Shown: piece after piece, positions 24,361 through 35,223 of the stretch
How the letters are laid out: each line of letters begins with the position of its first letter
Position numbering within the stretch: position 1 is the first letter of the stretch
Assembly: GCA_947179485.1 (NCBI GenBank)
Contig: OX359245.1
Coordinates: 70,233,067 to 70,297,066 of the forward strand
Length of the DNA: 64,000 bases
Direction of reading: 5' to 3'
Source: Allacma fusca
Taxonomy: Eukaryota; Arthropoda; Collembola; Symphypleona; Sminthuridae
Program-made: the position numbers and the translations under genes
Notes under the pieces: model-generated
Told to the model about the DNA's origin: nothing
What the model saw: only the letters and a program-made list of their open reading frames with translations
Database searches by the model: none

Positions 24361-24640
24361 ACGGAACGGTTACAGGTACACAATAGTTTCAAACTCTGGG
24401 TGGGGGGACAGGACGGATACGGGTAAGCATTTTTATTAAATTCATGGGAACGGATACCTAAAATACGGTTCCCAGAATGACAAGGACGGGTACGAAATTA
24501 GATGCTCTGATCCCATTCCCACTATCGTTTCCGTTTCAAGTGTCGGGGACCATTTGAGAATGCATATGTTCTTGGCAAGTATCAAAATCCTTAGCACCCG
24601 CCCTGATCCACGTTCCCGGGTGTCATCTCTTCCGTAACTA
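24361..24640. repeat. iterated GGGACGG/CGGGTACG segment
   Basis: Motifs such as GGACGGATACGGGT, GGGAACGGATACC and CCCATTCCCAC recur. Related composition at 6340-6500, 7400-7560 and 42885-43070. Probably an old MITE; ends unclear. 24640-25600 shows no gene. Confidence 0.4.
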
Positions 24641-25833
24641 ACACTGCTATTGACTGACCTAAAAAACTATTTTTAAAGTGCGAACTCTAGAAGTATAAAG
24701 TGAATTCATTAATTCCTGAAGGTTTTTATGAGTTCTCTAATATATTTTTTTATTATTAGAGCTGTAATACGTGACGAAAAAATTTTTATCCCAAACCTGT
24801 CCCGTCTCGGAAACCTCCGGAGACGTAATTTCCTGAAAACAAGCCATAATCTGGGTTATACCTCAAAATAAGTTCTGTATTCAGGTTGATTTATTAAATG
24901 AAAAATATTAAGTTAAGTGAAACCATTAATTCCTGAAGGTTTTCACGCCCTCTCAGCTACATTCTGTCATTATATGTGCTGTAATCAATAACGAAAAAAA
25001 TTATCCCTAAGCTGTCCCGTCCTAATCCTGTTTGGAAAACCTCCCAACGTAATGTCCTTAAAAAAGCCCCAATAAAAACCTCAAAATAAGTTTTGTAATC
25101 AGATTGCTATATTATATAACAAATATTTCCTCTGAAAATCCTCCTTCCAACAAATTTCAACTTAACATTGCTAGCAAAGTACAAGCCTGCAAATATTAAA
25201 GCCCCAATAACTTTAATACGAAATTGTTACAATTCCATTGGTTGAATTAGTTTTGATATTTTGAATATTCGGATATTGCAAAAAATTATTAATAGAAAAG
25301 CAATCTGTGCATCGTCGGAATACAACCGATTTCTGTGTTTCCTTGTTTTCCATTTGATATGGAATTAAATACACATTCGGGCTTACAATTTAGTTTCAAT
25401 TTGTGTTAAGAAAATTCGCAGACTTGAGTTACAGAGTGAGTTGAAGGAAACTGTTTATATTTGATTCCTTTTACTCTTTCAAGTGTTTACCATAATTCTG
25501 CCCAAATTTAGCTAATATTTAAAATAATGCTTGGAATTAATTGTTGAAAAAGAAATTTGAATATTATTTATCTTCTACCGGATAACATACTTCATGTTTT
25601 TTCAATGCACCTGCATGTTATGCTTATTATGTGCATGATCCTGTGGCCATGAACATTGTGTGACATTGAATTGGTCGACATTTTCTAAGTGTGAAACTTG
25701 CAGCAAAAGCACAAACGAATAATTATTATTTTAATATTTATTATATTAACGTTTTTGGAACTATTCTGAAAAATACCAAAATTTTGCTGAAACAAGGGTT
25801 CTAACATTATTTTCTTCAAGAAAAAGATATTTG

Positions 25834-26676
25834 TAGTGGTCGGAACAATTCAATTCAATTCAAAATTTACAATTCAATCCAGTTCGAATACTGAACTGGA
25901 TTAAAATTGGGGTTTCAATTCGGTTCAGTAAAAAACAATTCAATTCAATTCAGTTCGCTCTATTAACTGAACTGAATTGTAAACCATTTGGTTTGCGGGC
26001 ATATTTTATATGCATATGTATTTTAAATACTGCCAACGTGGCTAGGGTGGCGCGTCAGCTAAGGCCATCTATCCTTACCCTTTTTGTAGTATTATGTTGA
26101 GCTCATTTAAAAAATAAAAATGCAAAGTTTGGAAAAAAAAAATTTGATAATTTTTGAAAAAAAATAAACTAGTAGTACTGACTGGTAAGTGTAAAGAAAT
26201 CAATTGAAATCGGTGGAACAGTTTGTCGTTTTTGTTTTTTTACGTATGAACACGCATTACGATTTCAACCAATAACGAACTCCTCTAAGCGAGTGGCCTA
26301 AAGAATGTTCACAAAAAGTTTGAACAAAATTGGTTCGAAGGAAAACGTCGGGACAAACAGTCCCAAGCATCCACGGACAACATTATCTTATAAGGGGATG
26401 ACGCCACCCTAAAAATATTAACACATATGCGTTTTTTTGCTGTATAAATTAACGCAATGATGGTGCTAAACTTATCCTTACAATATCGGTTTAGATTCAG
26501 GCTGAAATTGTTTTGAATTGGAATTCAAAGAAAACAATTCAATTCGATTCAACAGGTGAATTGAATTATTTAGTTCAGTAAACGATCAAATTGAATTGAA
26601 AAATCCCTGAATTGAACTGAACTGAATTGAATTGAATTGTAAAATTGCAATTTAAACTGAATTGGTCCGACCACTA
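25834..26676. mobile_element. hAT-like MITE with 8 bp TSD
   Basis: 843 bp from TAGTGGTCGGAACAATTC to GAATTGGTCCGACCACTA, flanked on both sides by GATATTTG (25826-25833 and 26677-26684). The subterminal regions are iterations of TTCAATTC/GAATTGAA. The unoccupied relative of this site can be read at about 60405-60420 (inverted). No transposase. A smaller element is nested at 26045-26409. Confidence 0.88.
26045..26409. mobile_element. nested TA-flanked MITE
   Basis: Ends GGGTGGCGCGTCAGC and, inverted, GGGTGGCGTCATCCCC, both flanked by TA, as in Tc1/mariner-type elements. 365 bp, no coding capacity. Lies inside the 25834-26676 element. Confidence 0.6.
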
Positions 26677-26769
26677 GATATTTGTATGGAAATTTCTGAA
26701 TGAAAAATAATATGACGACCACTTATTGGTTATCAACTCATTTGAAAAAATAATGTACCTGAAGTTAAG

Positions 26770-26965
26770 TCTTCCACATTCAATCCTGTTTATACAGGAG
26801 TAACGGAATTTTCGGTATCATTTCCAATCATGTGTTAGACTAAAGATATCAATGGTCTGGTCAGGAGCATTCAAAATTTCCTTTATAAGTCCTATCCGAT
26901 CTGGTCCTATATGGTCCAAGTTTCGGACCAGACCAGATGCAATTAGTCCAGTATCATCCTGGTCA
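26770..26965 (-). repeat. GGTCTGGTC-motif element, copy 2 (inverted)
   Basis: From ATCATTTCCAATCATGTGTTAGAC through several GGTCTGG/CCAGACC units. Reverse relative of 60010-60300. No gene seen in 26965-27850. Confidence 0.6.
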
Positions 26966-28825
26966 AATGTTCGGTAATAATTGTTGATAGATTGGTATTC
27001 GTTATTTTCTTGTTGTCCAGAATCAAAAAGAACTAAATATTAACAATCTCACAATATTATTAACATAATTAAATCGTGCAAGGGGACGATGCTTATTGCG
27101 CACCTAATTCCTATTATGTTTTGACTTAATCCAAAGAGTTATAGGAAAGGTGATGCAGTTATTCCAATTTCTGAAGTTCCTTTTACTCTTTATGTAATTA
27201 CTTAAAAATTTTGAAATTAAGACATTTTATTATAAATGTGACTTAGAAATCCAAATTCAAGATTTTATTATATTATTACCTTGTATTTATGTGTATTTAT
27301 TATTGCATTAAGCGTTTAAACTATTTTTATGGGATGAGTAAAAAGTCGGAAAGAGGGTTCTATCTGGACAATAATATTTAGGAGGGAGGTTTATGTATCG
27401 GCAGTAAAAGCTTCCGTCATAAGCCTACTTGATTGGTAATGCCCAATGACTTTGTTCAGTACTTGTGAGTCTTTTGCTATTATTATGAGCAAAAGGGTGT
27501 TGTAAAATCTTGCACAAATCAAGCTAAAAAATGTTGTGATGGATAACACTTATGAACATTTCAACTTAGAAGTTGTTAAACAAGGCCAGTCAATTTAGGT
27601 TTAGGTCATAAATGATTTGAAAATTCTTGAAAATTTCGGATTTCAAAAAACCGACTTTTCAGTTACATCAAATGAACACTAAAAAATATTGCCGTAGGTG
27701 AAAGAATGATATCTTCCTAAATTTTTCTAAATTACTGAAAAATGGAAAACCTTGAAAAATGTACATACGATCACTAAAGAAATCGTCCTATATGATAAGT
27801 AATTTGAATTTGACTTTTTTTATTGCACTTCTATTGAACACTCCTAAATTATGTACTAATGGTTGTTTAGTGGTTTGCGAGAAATGAATGGCCGCATGTC
27901 CCTAGGTTGCGCCGCCATAATGCTAATTCCCCGTTGCTCATTCTTTGTAAAACGTAAACGCCTTGAAAATACTGTTTTACTTATAATATAATGGAACGAG
28001 CTAACGACACATGAACAATAACTTAAATATAGGAGAAATAGATGGGAGACAAAACATCGGCCAAAGGTCCTATCGGAAAAAGACTTAGAATTATTTTTCT
28101 CATCGGCCAAGGACCACATAATATTTCCCTCCAACATTTACTTCATAGATACTCTATCATTAGCGCGTTGCGCGGTCTCCAGCTACGTTCGTAATTAGGT
28201 GATTGTTTTTAGCTTTATACTTAATGCATGATATGGGTAATTATTACAAAAGTTGAAAAAACTGGAGTTATTTGACAATGAGAGCAGCCGATCCGAAGTT
28301 GTCGAGCGATCTCAAAATGGATTGCATATTCGGAAAGAGCATGGAATTGTGCTCTGATACTTCTCTTAGTTTAGCAAAATTCAAAATTTTCTAGTTTTGA
28401 GGGACTTAGAAATATTACCAAAATTCTGAAAAAATGACGATGTGAATCGTCGATTCGAAAGTTGTCGAGCGATCTCAAAATGGATTGCATATTCGGAAAG
28501 AGCATTTAATTGTGCGCTTGATCCACTCATGGATTACGCGACAATCCTACTTTAATCGATTTTATTGCACTTACAAGTAATCCTCGCGCTCAGTCCGGAT
28601 CGGAATAAAATTTTGTGGGAGCTTAAATACCTGGCCCAGTGTCCCAGCGAGTCCCAATGTTCAGGCAATATTCTGATATGCGCAGTAAAAAGCACCGAAG
28701 TTTTAGATTCTAATTCGTGAGCATATGGTCGCCCTGTCTTAAATTTTGCAATGTAAAATTCTGTAATTAAAATTCATTTTCAGATTTTAAAAAAATAAAA
28801 GTGCGTAAAAGCTCTAAAATATGCC

Positions 28826-29158
28826 ATGCAAGGTAAAAATATTCGGTACATTAAGTTGGCGAAGAATATACAATTTTTCATTGTTCAAATGAAAGGGTTT
28901 TCAAAACAAATTTCAAACTTAGATTTCTTTATACCTAATGTGATATGCAAGCCTAATGAGATGATAAAAGAATTAATGAATGAAAAATATGATGTAGTTG
29001 TATATAGCACGGAGATTGTTGTACCACTTTGTGGCTATGGTATTTTAGAATTGACAACTATTTGTTGATAAATATACTCAGTATTTATTTCCTAACAATA
29101 AGATCATTGGAGATTCTCAATTACATTTTGTTGAAATTAAATCATATATAGAATTATA
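28826..29158 (+). pseudogene. unrecognised coding-like segment inside the foldback element
   Basis: An 80-codon frame (28826-29068) has a protein-like composition, with blocks such as KYDVVVYSTEIVVPLCGYG. A one-base shift at its end continues into another open stretch (DKYTQYLFPNNKIIGDSQLH) to a TAG at about 29158. A very basic 27-codon frame follows at about 29168-29251. I recognise no family. It sits between the two arms, so it may be captured sequence or the remains of an element-encoded gene. Confidence 0.35.
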
Positions 29159-29524
29159 GTATAGTTGATGGAAGGGAGAAAACGCAATAATTATTATCAT
29201 TCACACTCGGTATCAAAACGGCTTAGCAAAAGAAAAAATCTAAAGGGATAATGTAACTGAAGTATTATTAGTAACTGCGCTTAAAAGGAGTGCTGATCCT
29301 TCACATATTTTCATCAGCAACTGGTTGAGAAACGTTTATCAGTACTGTCAAGTTGAGACGGTATACCTAAAGTGCTGCCATAACAGCAGGATGTAAATCA
29401 TTGAACCGTTTTTAATAAAAAAAAACCAATTTGGTTTTGAAAGCATAAAACTATTGACTAAAACTTCAAGATTTGTTTAAATGAATTTTTATTGTTGTTT
29501 TTACAAAATCTCTTTGGTGTTCAG

Positions 29525-29720
29525 CAGGGACGGGAATTCCAGTTCGAATCGGAATTAGAATCTGAATTATATTTAAAAACTTTGGGTATCCGAATCGATA
29601 TTAAAATCGGAAAATAATTCATCACGGTAATTGCATCCATAATTGGATTAGAATGAAAAAAGGGCATCCGAATCGGTATCCAAATATTCCGATTACCGAT
29701 TTCTATATTCCGATTATATA
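29525..29720. repeat. iterated AATCGGTATCCGA-type motif
   Basis: Many ATCGGAAT/ATTCCGAT and ATCCGAATCGG units within the foldback element. Similar in style to 63450-63660. Confidence 0.45.
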
Positions 29721-30171
29721 AATATTATAAATTATATATTATAAAATTTTGGTAATATTTCCCCAAATAAATATTGGTAAGTCCCTCAAAACTAGAAAAT
29801 TTTGAATTTTGTTAAACTAAGCGAAGAATCAGAGCAGAATTTCATGCTCTTTCCGAATATGCAATCCATTTTGAGATCGCTCGACAACTTCGGATCGGCT
29901 GCTCTCATTGTCAAATAACTCCAGTTTTTTCAACTTTAGTAATAATTACCCTTATCATGCATTAAGTATAAAGCTAAAAAGGACTACCTAATTACGAACG
30001 TAGCTGGAGACGGCGCAACGCGCTAATGATAGAGTACCTATTAAGTAAATGATGGAGGGAAATATTATGTGGTCCTTGGCCGATGAGAAAAATAATTCTA
30101 AGTCTTTTTCCGATAGGACCTTTGGCCGATGTTTTGACGTTCATGAGAAGTAGTCGAAATAATATAAACAT

Positions 30172-31055
30172 TAGGGTTGGTCATATCGTTACATTTCGAA
30201 ATATCGTTAATATCGTTAATATCGTTATCGTTCACAAAAATTATCCCGATAACGATATGGTAGAACGATAAAAACGATATACAATATAAATTGAAATAAT
30301 AATGAAATTAAGCAGTAAAAGTATCCAAGAAGTATTTAACTTATTAAAAGTTACGTAAGCAATAAAAATAAGCCGAAATAATGCTTTATTTTCACCTATT
30401 CACTTTTTCAAATGCCTATTTAACCATTCCTTCTATTGATCGAACCAATTAAATTCTGAATTGGAAATTTTCAGTTCAGTTCAATTTACTAATTTTTCGA
30501 TTCAATTCAAGATGAAACTGAATCGATTGATTCAGTTCATAACTTTGACTTAATTGAATCGTTTTTCTTGAATTATTAAAGTTCAAACGAGTCATTCTGC
30601 CCCAAACATTTTAGCAACAGATTTACCGTTTACAAGCTCTCCAGATCTTAAAAGTAACGATCTATACCCTTATAGTTTAACTTCTTTCTGCTGTACGCTT
30701 GGAAAATACTGCTGTCGGGTCTAGAAATCGTATTCTTTAAGTTTATCTGCGGAAACAGTTGTTTTCGATTCAGTTCAGTTCAAAAATTTGAACTGAAACG
30801 AATTGAATTAATTTGTACTAAACTGATTTGAACCGTTTTGACTACTCCTTCCGGTTCAGATGACACTTTCTATGGCATGAAATACGTCAGTTGACCACAG
30901 TATGCAATTTGTGACTATCCTACCTTCTTAGAACGATATTAAGATATCCCGATATATCGTGTGAAATATACGAGAATTAGCGTAGCACATCGTTCCTCCA
31001 AATTGGACGATATTAACGATAATATCGTATCGTTATATCGGTATGACCAACCCTA
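30172..31055. mobile_element. DNA transposon with 8 bp TSD, CGATATCGT-rich ends
   Basis: 884 bp from TAGGGTTGGTCATATCG to CGGTATGACCAACCCTA, flanked by ATAAACAT at 30164-30171 and 31056-31063. The paralogous empty site is at 21486-21493 (inverted). Subterminal regions iterate ATATCGTTA. An apparent decayed copy of the TTCAATTC-type MITE is nested at about 30435-30850. No transposase. The 8 bp TSD points to hAT, though the terminal TAGGG is not diagnostic. Confidence 0.88.
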
Positions 31056-31287
31056 ATAAACATGCATACATTGCCATTGATAATATAATTACTGACCAGA
31101 CATGATAAACACTATTAGATAACGTGGTTGAAAACGTTATTAACCCAACAGAAGTACAGCTAAAGTCGAGCTGCTATGACGTTATTGCGTCCTACGAAAT
31201 TTGCGTAAAAGTAAATACGGGGATTGAAACCAAATGTTGTTTGCATAAACTGAGTAATTGATGTGGCAGACAATGAACAATGCAGAA

Positions 31288-31740
31288 TCAAAACATACAG
31301 AAAATGCAAATATAAAACGTTAATTCTATATTTGTTCTCACGAGGAAATCATGTTCAAATGAAACAAACAATATCTTTGATCGGCCCAATGTCAATGGTC
31401 CGGATTCATTAAAAGGTATGAGAGTAATTGTATGACTACTTGCGGCTGAAATCAGTGTTGATATTCTGTTTTCATCATTGGCGTTTCTGATGGACGAAGA
31501 TACGTTAAGAACGTAGTAATGAACTCCATTCTGAATAATTATTGTAGTTCCCTCATGATTTCTGACGAAGTCCATTAAGATTTTGAAAATAAGTCGTTGA
31601 CAAGCATTACGGATTTGACAACCGTTATTAGCTGTTTACTTGTAGAACCGACGTACTCCCAGAAAGCGAATACTGAAAACAATTTCAAAACAACGAAAAC
31701 ACCATTTTAGGTTTTCAACGATACAATTCTAATTACTTTC
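31288..31740 (-). pseudogene. relic of a signal-peptide-bearing gene, copy 2
   Basis: Minus-strand reading GVFVVLKLFSVFAFWEYVGS, then after a one-base shift a 95-codon frame (31575-31288) with GTTIIIQNGVHYYVLNVSSS and GRSKILFVSFEHDFLVRTN. Relatives at 20.5 kb and 23.1 kb. A secreted or receptor N-terminus is plausible and a divergent ionotropic receptor is one option, but I cannot confirm it. The gene does not continue into transmembrane exons here. Confidence 0.4.
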
Positions 31741-32069
31741 AACAATATGCTAAATAAATCTGATTGTTGCAGTAAGCACAGAACAAATTATTACATCGCG
31801 AATAAAAACATGTGTTCGTGGAATCTACCTGGATACGGCTGCAAAACATAACCTTGTCGGTTCTCCCACCAGATTTCTTAATTTCTACCAAAACTATATT
31901 TCTCAAACATTGAGTATGTACCACTTCATGTCACCTGCCACCTGAAATATACTTCGTAGTTTTTCAAACAACTAGCGTAAGACAAATTTCGCTCCAAATT
32001 TTATGATATTTGACATGTAATTATAATTACAAGGTTCGCCTGTATTTTTCTCTTTCGAATGGTTTGGAG

Positions 32070-32519
32070 CAAGGGTCGGATTTATGTGGGAAGACGGGAA
32101 GAATCTTTCCAGGGAAAAAAATTTTCGACAGGGAAATTTTCAAACGTGATTACAAACAAGGATTTTAAAAGTGTCGACCTTTCACTTCGAGGGATTTTCG
32201 AAATTCTTCAGGTGTTTTATGGAAAACAATTTTCGTTAACAGGTATTTTTGAAATTGTTGAGGTGTTTGACTGAAAATGATTTTTGTCAACAGGGATTTT
32301 CGAAATTGTTGAGGTAATTTACGAAAAGGTTTTTTTGTCAGCGGGGATTTTCAAATTTGTTGACGTTTTTTTCAGTAGGGATTTTTAAATTTGTTGGGGT
32401 GTATTAGGAAAATTATTTTGTCAACAGGGAGTTTTAAACTTGCTTCGAACAGGGACATCATGGCCAGTAGAGAAAATGAAAAACATTTTCCAAAGAGATT
32501 TACAAAAATCCGACCCCTG
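32070..32519 (+). mobile_element. hAT-like MITE, type copy of the CAGGG family
   Basis: 450 bp from CAAGGGTCGGATTTATGT to ACAAAAATCCGACCCCTG, with a perfect 8 bp TSD GTTTGGAG (32062-32069, 32520-32527). The inverted ends (CARGGGTCGGATTTWTGT) are hAT-like. The body repeats CAGGGATTTTTGAAATTGTT units every 35-60 bp. No coding capacity. Confidence 0.92.
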
Positions 32520-32749
32520 GTTTGGAGCTTTGGAAGATTAAGTGGATAACCATCTACTCTATTCCACTTGATGTGATTATAAGTGGTCGCTTTTCCGGCT
32601 GAATTTTATTTTAATATAACTGAATTGAAATCACACATTTACTTATTTTCTAAGATATTTGGCATGAATAGAATTTACTGAATAGCATGTAATTCAAATG
32701 TACTTCATTCACGCCTCTTTATTCGGTTAGGTAAAACTTAGTTAGTTGA

Positions 32750-33400
32750 AATTAGTATTTATTGTCAGTTTTGCAATTCATTAGGAACCTTGAAATTATA
32801 TATTTATAATTACCACATATCAAATTTAAAATTCTCTTCCCCGAAAAAAATGGTAGATCGAAAGTGGCGAGAGTAAGCACAGAACGAGACAAACCAGACA
32901 GGTCAAAGACAGGTTTTGTGTTGAAATCCATGCAATTTTGTTGAGGCACATTCAAGTTTTGGTGAGATAACATATAAAGATAAAAAAAATATTTTTTAAT
33001 TTTGATCATAGAACTTAAAAACATGAAACCTTTATACAAGTTAAATGAAGACCCCTACAATATAAGGTAGACGCAAAGCGTACTAATTGGTGAAATGGTA
33101 TAGCTAAACAACGTATTTTCAGTTTGATATGGGCATAAAAAAGATTTAATTGCAAACCTTATTCTGGGTAAAAAATCGTATTTCGTACTGTCTCGTCGAT
33201 TCATAAAGAACGAGACAAAGCAGACTTTCGTCTTGTTGTCACGTTATGTACACCCGTAATATATTTCATCTGAATTGTAGGATTAAGATAATATTTTAAC
33301 CAAGCTAATCCGATGTTTTCTTGTACGAAAATAGTTAGATAGATAATTGATTGGTTGATTTGGACCATACAGCCTGTAACGCCAATTGCACTTAAAAAAT
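32750..33400 (+). repeat. third copy of the 67-codon-frame block
   Basis: Inverted relative of 11160-11815. The frame around 32865-32960 keeps the SKTGFVLKSMQ core but is broken by stops after it. Confidence 0.6.
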
Positions 33401-33748
33401 AAAAAGATTAAGATTAACTGGAGAGAAAAAAAGATATTCGTTAGTGAAATTCTACGTAAAAATATAACCTGTGTAGGAGTTAAAAAGCATTTAGTTAACT
33501 GGGGATGTGACCGACATGTCATATTCTTCAATATCATTATTGATGTATAGCATAAATTCAGTTATCACAAGGGTCATTAAAATCCTACACTTCTTTTGGT
33601 TTCTCGTACGGACCTTTACTCGACAAGTAATTATATTTATTGGATTGTTCGAAAATAATGTATAGTACAAGTATGTAACTATTAGATGCCGTTCCCTTTA
33701 TATTGCATGGTTACATCTTCCCTAGGATTAATTCTGTACTGCGTAGTA

Positions 33749-34587
33749 CAGTCAACTCTCTCTATAACGGATATTCTGGGGACTGTCATATTTTGTCCGC
33801 TATAAAGATTGTCCCTTATAGGCTTATAACGGAATTAAATCCACTATAAAGAAAGCACACTAACTTATCCAAAAAAAAGTGATTTTTCAATTTTTCATAA
33901 GCATGTGTAGTTACACACATGCTTATGAAAAATTGAAAAATCACTAAAAATACATGTAGTTAGTAGATTTGTTAATTTTTGGTATGTAACCACTTCAATT
34001 CTTGATATCCAACTCCAAAAATCTGTCGAACGGTTGTTACCACTTCAATTCTTGAAATCCAACTCCCAAAAACTTGAAAAAGAACTTGATCAATTCTTTT
34101 TTCAATACACTTTACTCTCCTATTTGCCGGATTGTATTTCAAAAATTATTCAAGGTTTTGCGTTTAGTGCTGCACACTTTAAAGTCACATATTCCTTGAT
34201 TTTAATTAATGGTCAATAAATATTAATAAATTTATACCATATTGTTGGTTATAGTTCACATTCAATCTCCCGAGACATCGTGGTTAACTGGACACTGAAG
34301 TGCAAAAATAAGCTTAGTATGCAGTTTTCACGTTTTGTTTCCAAATTCTGGTGGAAACGACTGCACACATACCAATTATCTTTTGAAAATCCGTTATAGA
34401 ATGTGTGTACCACTCCACCGTACTTTGAAATATGTTCCCTTATAGGGAGTTTTCCCTTATAAACATATCCCTTATAAGCCGAGTCTTATACATGTAGTTA
34501 TATGGGCATTTTGCCGGGACCAACCAATTATGTCCCTTATAGTGAGTTTTCCCTTATAGAGTACTCCCTTATAGAGAGATTTGACTG
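33749..34587. mobile_element. pogo/Tigger-like non-autonomous element
   Basis: 839 bp from CAGTCAACTCTCTCTATAACGG to the matching inverted end TTATAGAGAGATTTGACTG, flanked by TA on both sides, with repeated CCCTTATA units near both ends. TA target and CAGT..AACTC termini fit the pogo/Tigger branch of Tc1/mariner. No complete transposase frame. A short 61-codon frame at 34034-34219 is unconvincing. Confidence 0.75.
33878..33945. repeat. perfect 31 bp hairpin inside the pogo-like element
   Basis: Arms 33878-33908 and 33915-33945 are exact inverted copies (AGTGATTTTTCAATTTTTCA...), with a 6-base loop. Just downstream, an imperfect direct repeat of about 38 bp (ACCACTTCAATTCTTGA) starts near 33988 and 34040. 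Confidence 0.9.
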
Positions 34588-34635
34588 TAGTAATCTTCAG
34601 TTCCGTCTCTGTATGTTGTATTTTGTCATCACTTT

Positions 34636-34765
34636 AAGTTAAAATATATACAAACTTGTGCAGTCCCGCCTAGTGCAGCATATGAAATATCAAAAGTTGC
34701 CTGGTTGCAATGTTTACGGTGGTTGCAAATTCATGTCAACATAACTTATAATCCTTTGTGTAGAC
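34636..34765 (-). repeat. inverted copy of the 10.7 kb repeat
   Basis: Matches 10735-10865 on the other strand. 34790-35175 has no recognised gene. Confidence 0.6.
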
Positions 34766-35223
34766 AAGTAGGGTGTTGCGATTTGAAAATGCCCGACATT
34801 TTGGGCAACTTGCTCTCCCAAAATTCCATGGCATTTTGGGAATTTTCATTTCAGGGCAAGAACGGCACAATAGGGCATATTGGTCAGGGGCATTTTGGGC
34901 AATTTAATTCGAGGACAATTGGGCATTATATGCAGAATCGTGGAATAAAATAGTACAATTTGGAAGTCGATTTGAAAATATCTTTGCAATTTGAAGGAAA
35001 AGCGTTTTATAATGTCTTGCCAGGTATTTTCATTCAATATTTTTTCAAATGAGTTTATAACCAACCAACCAAATAACCCGTAAACAGTGGTTAAATAATC
35101 AGTTATTACGTAGTTACCTTTATCTATGGGGGAGCGCTTAACCTCCCTACATATTGTATATTTGTTATCTGTCAAACGAAAAGTTCGGTAGTTACAACAA
35201 TCTTGACAATAATTTTTAATATA

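Larger units (their letters stand above)
28042..30144. mobile_element. foldback/Mutator-like element with ~350 bp inverted arms
   Basis: Arms about 28042-28410 and 29770-30144 are inverted copies; the central shared parts (TTGAGATCGCTCGACAACTT, GCATTAAGTATAAAGCT) are nearly identical. Ends read ATGGGAGACAAAACATCGG and, inverted, ATGAACGTCAAAACATCGG. Flanks are GAGAAATAG (28033-28041) and GAGAAGTAG (30145-30153): a 9 bp TSD with one mismatch, the size typical of Mutator-like elements. The paralogous empty site is at 21504-21512. The interior has no recognisable transposase, so the copy is non-autonomous. It holds an unrecognised coding-like segment and another copy of the arm motif at 28440-28505. 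Confidence 0.85.

Noticed and set aside
29930..30144. independent MITE at the right arm
   Set aside because: It is the inverted partner of 28042-28260 and is explained by the foldback element.
34034..34219. transposase remnant in the pogo-like element
   Set aside because: The 61-codon frame shows no DDE or helix-turn-helix motif I can recognise.
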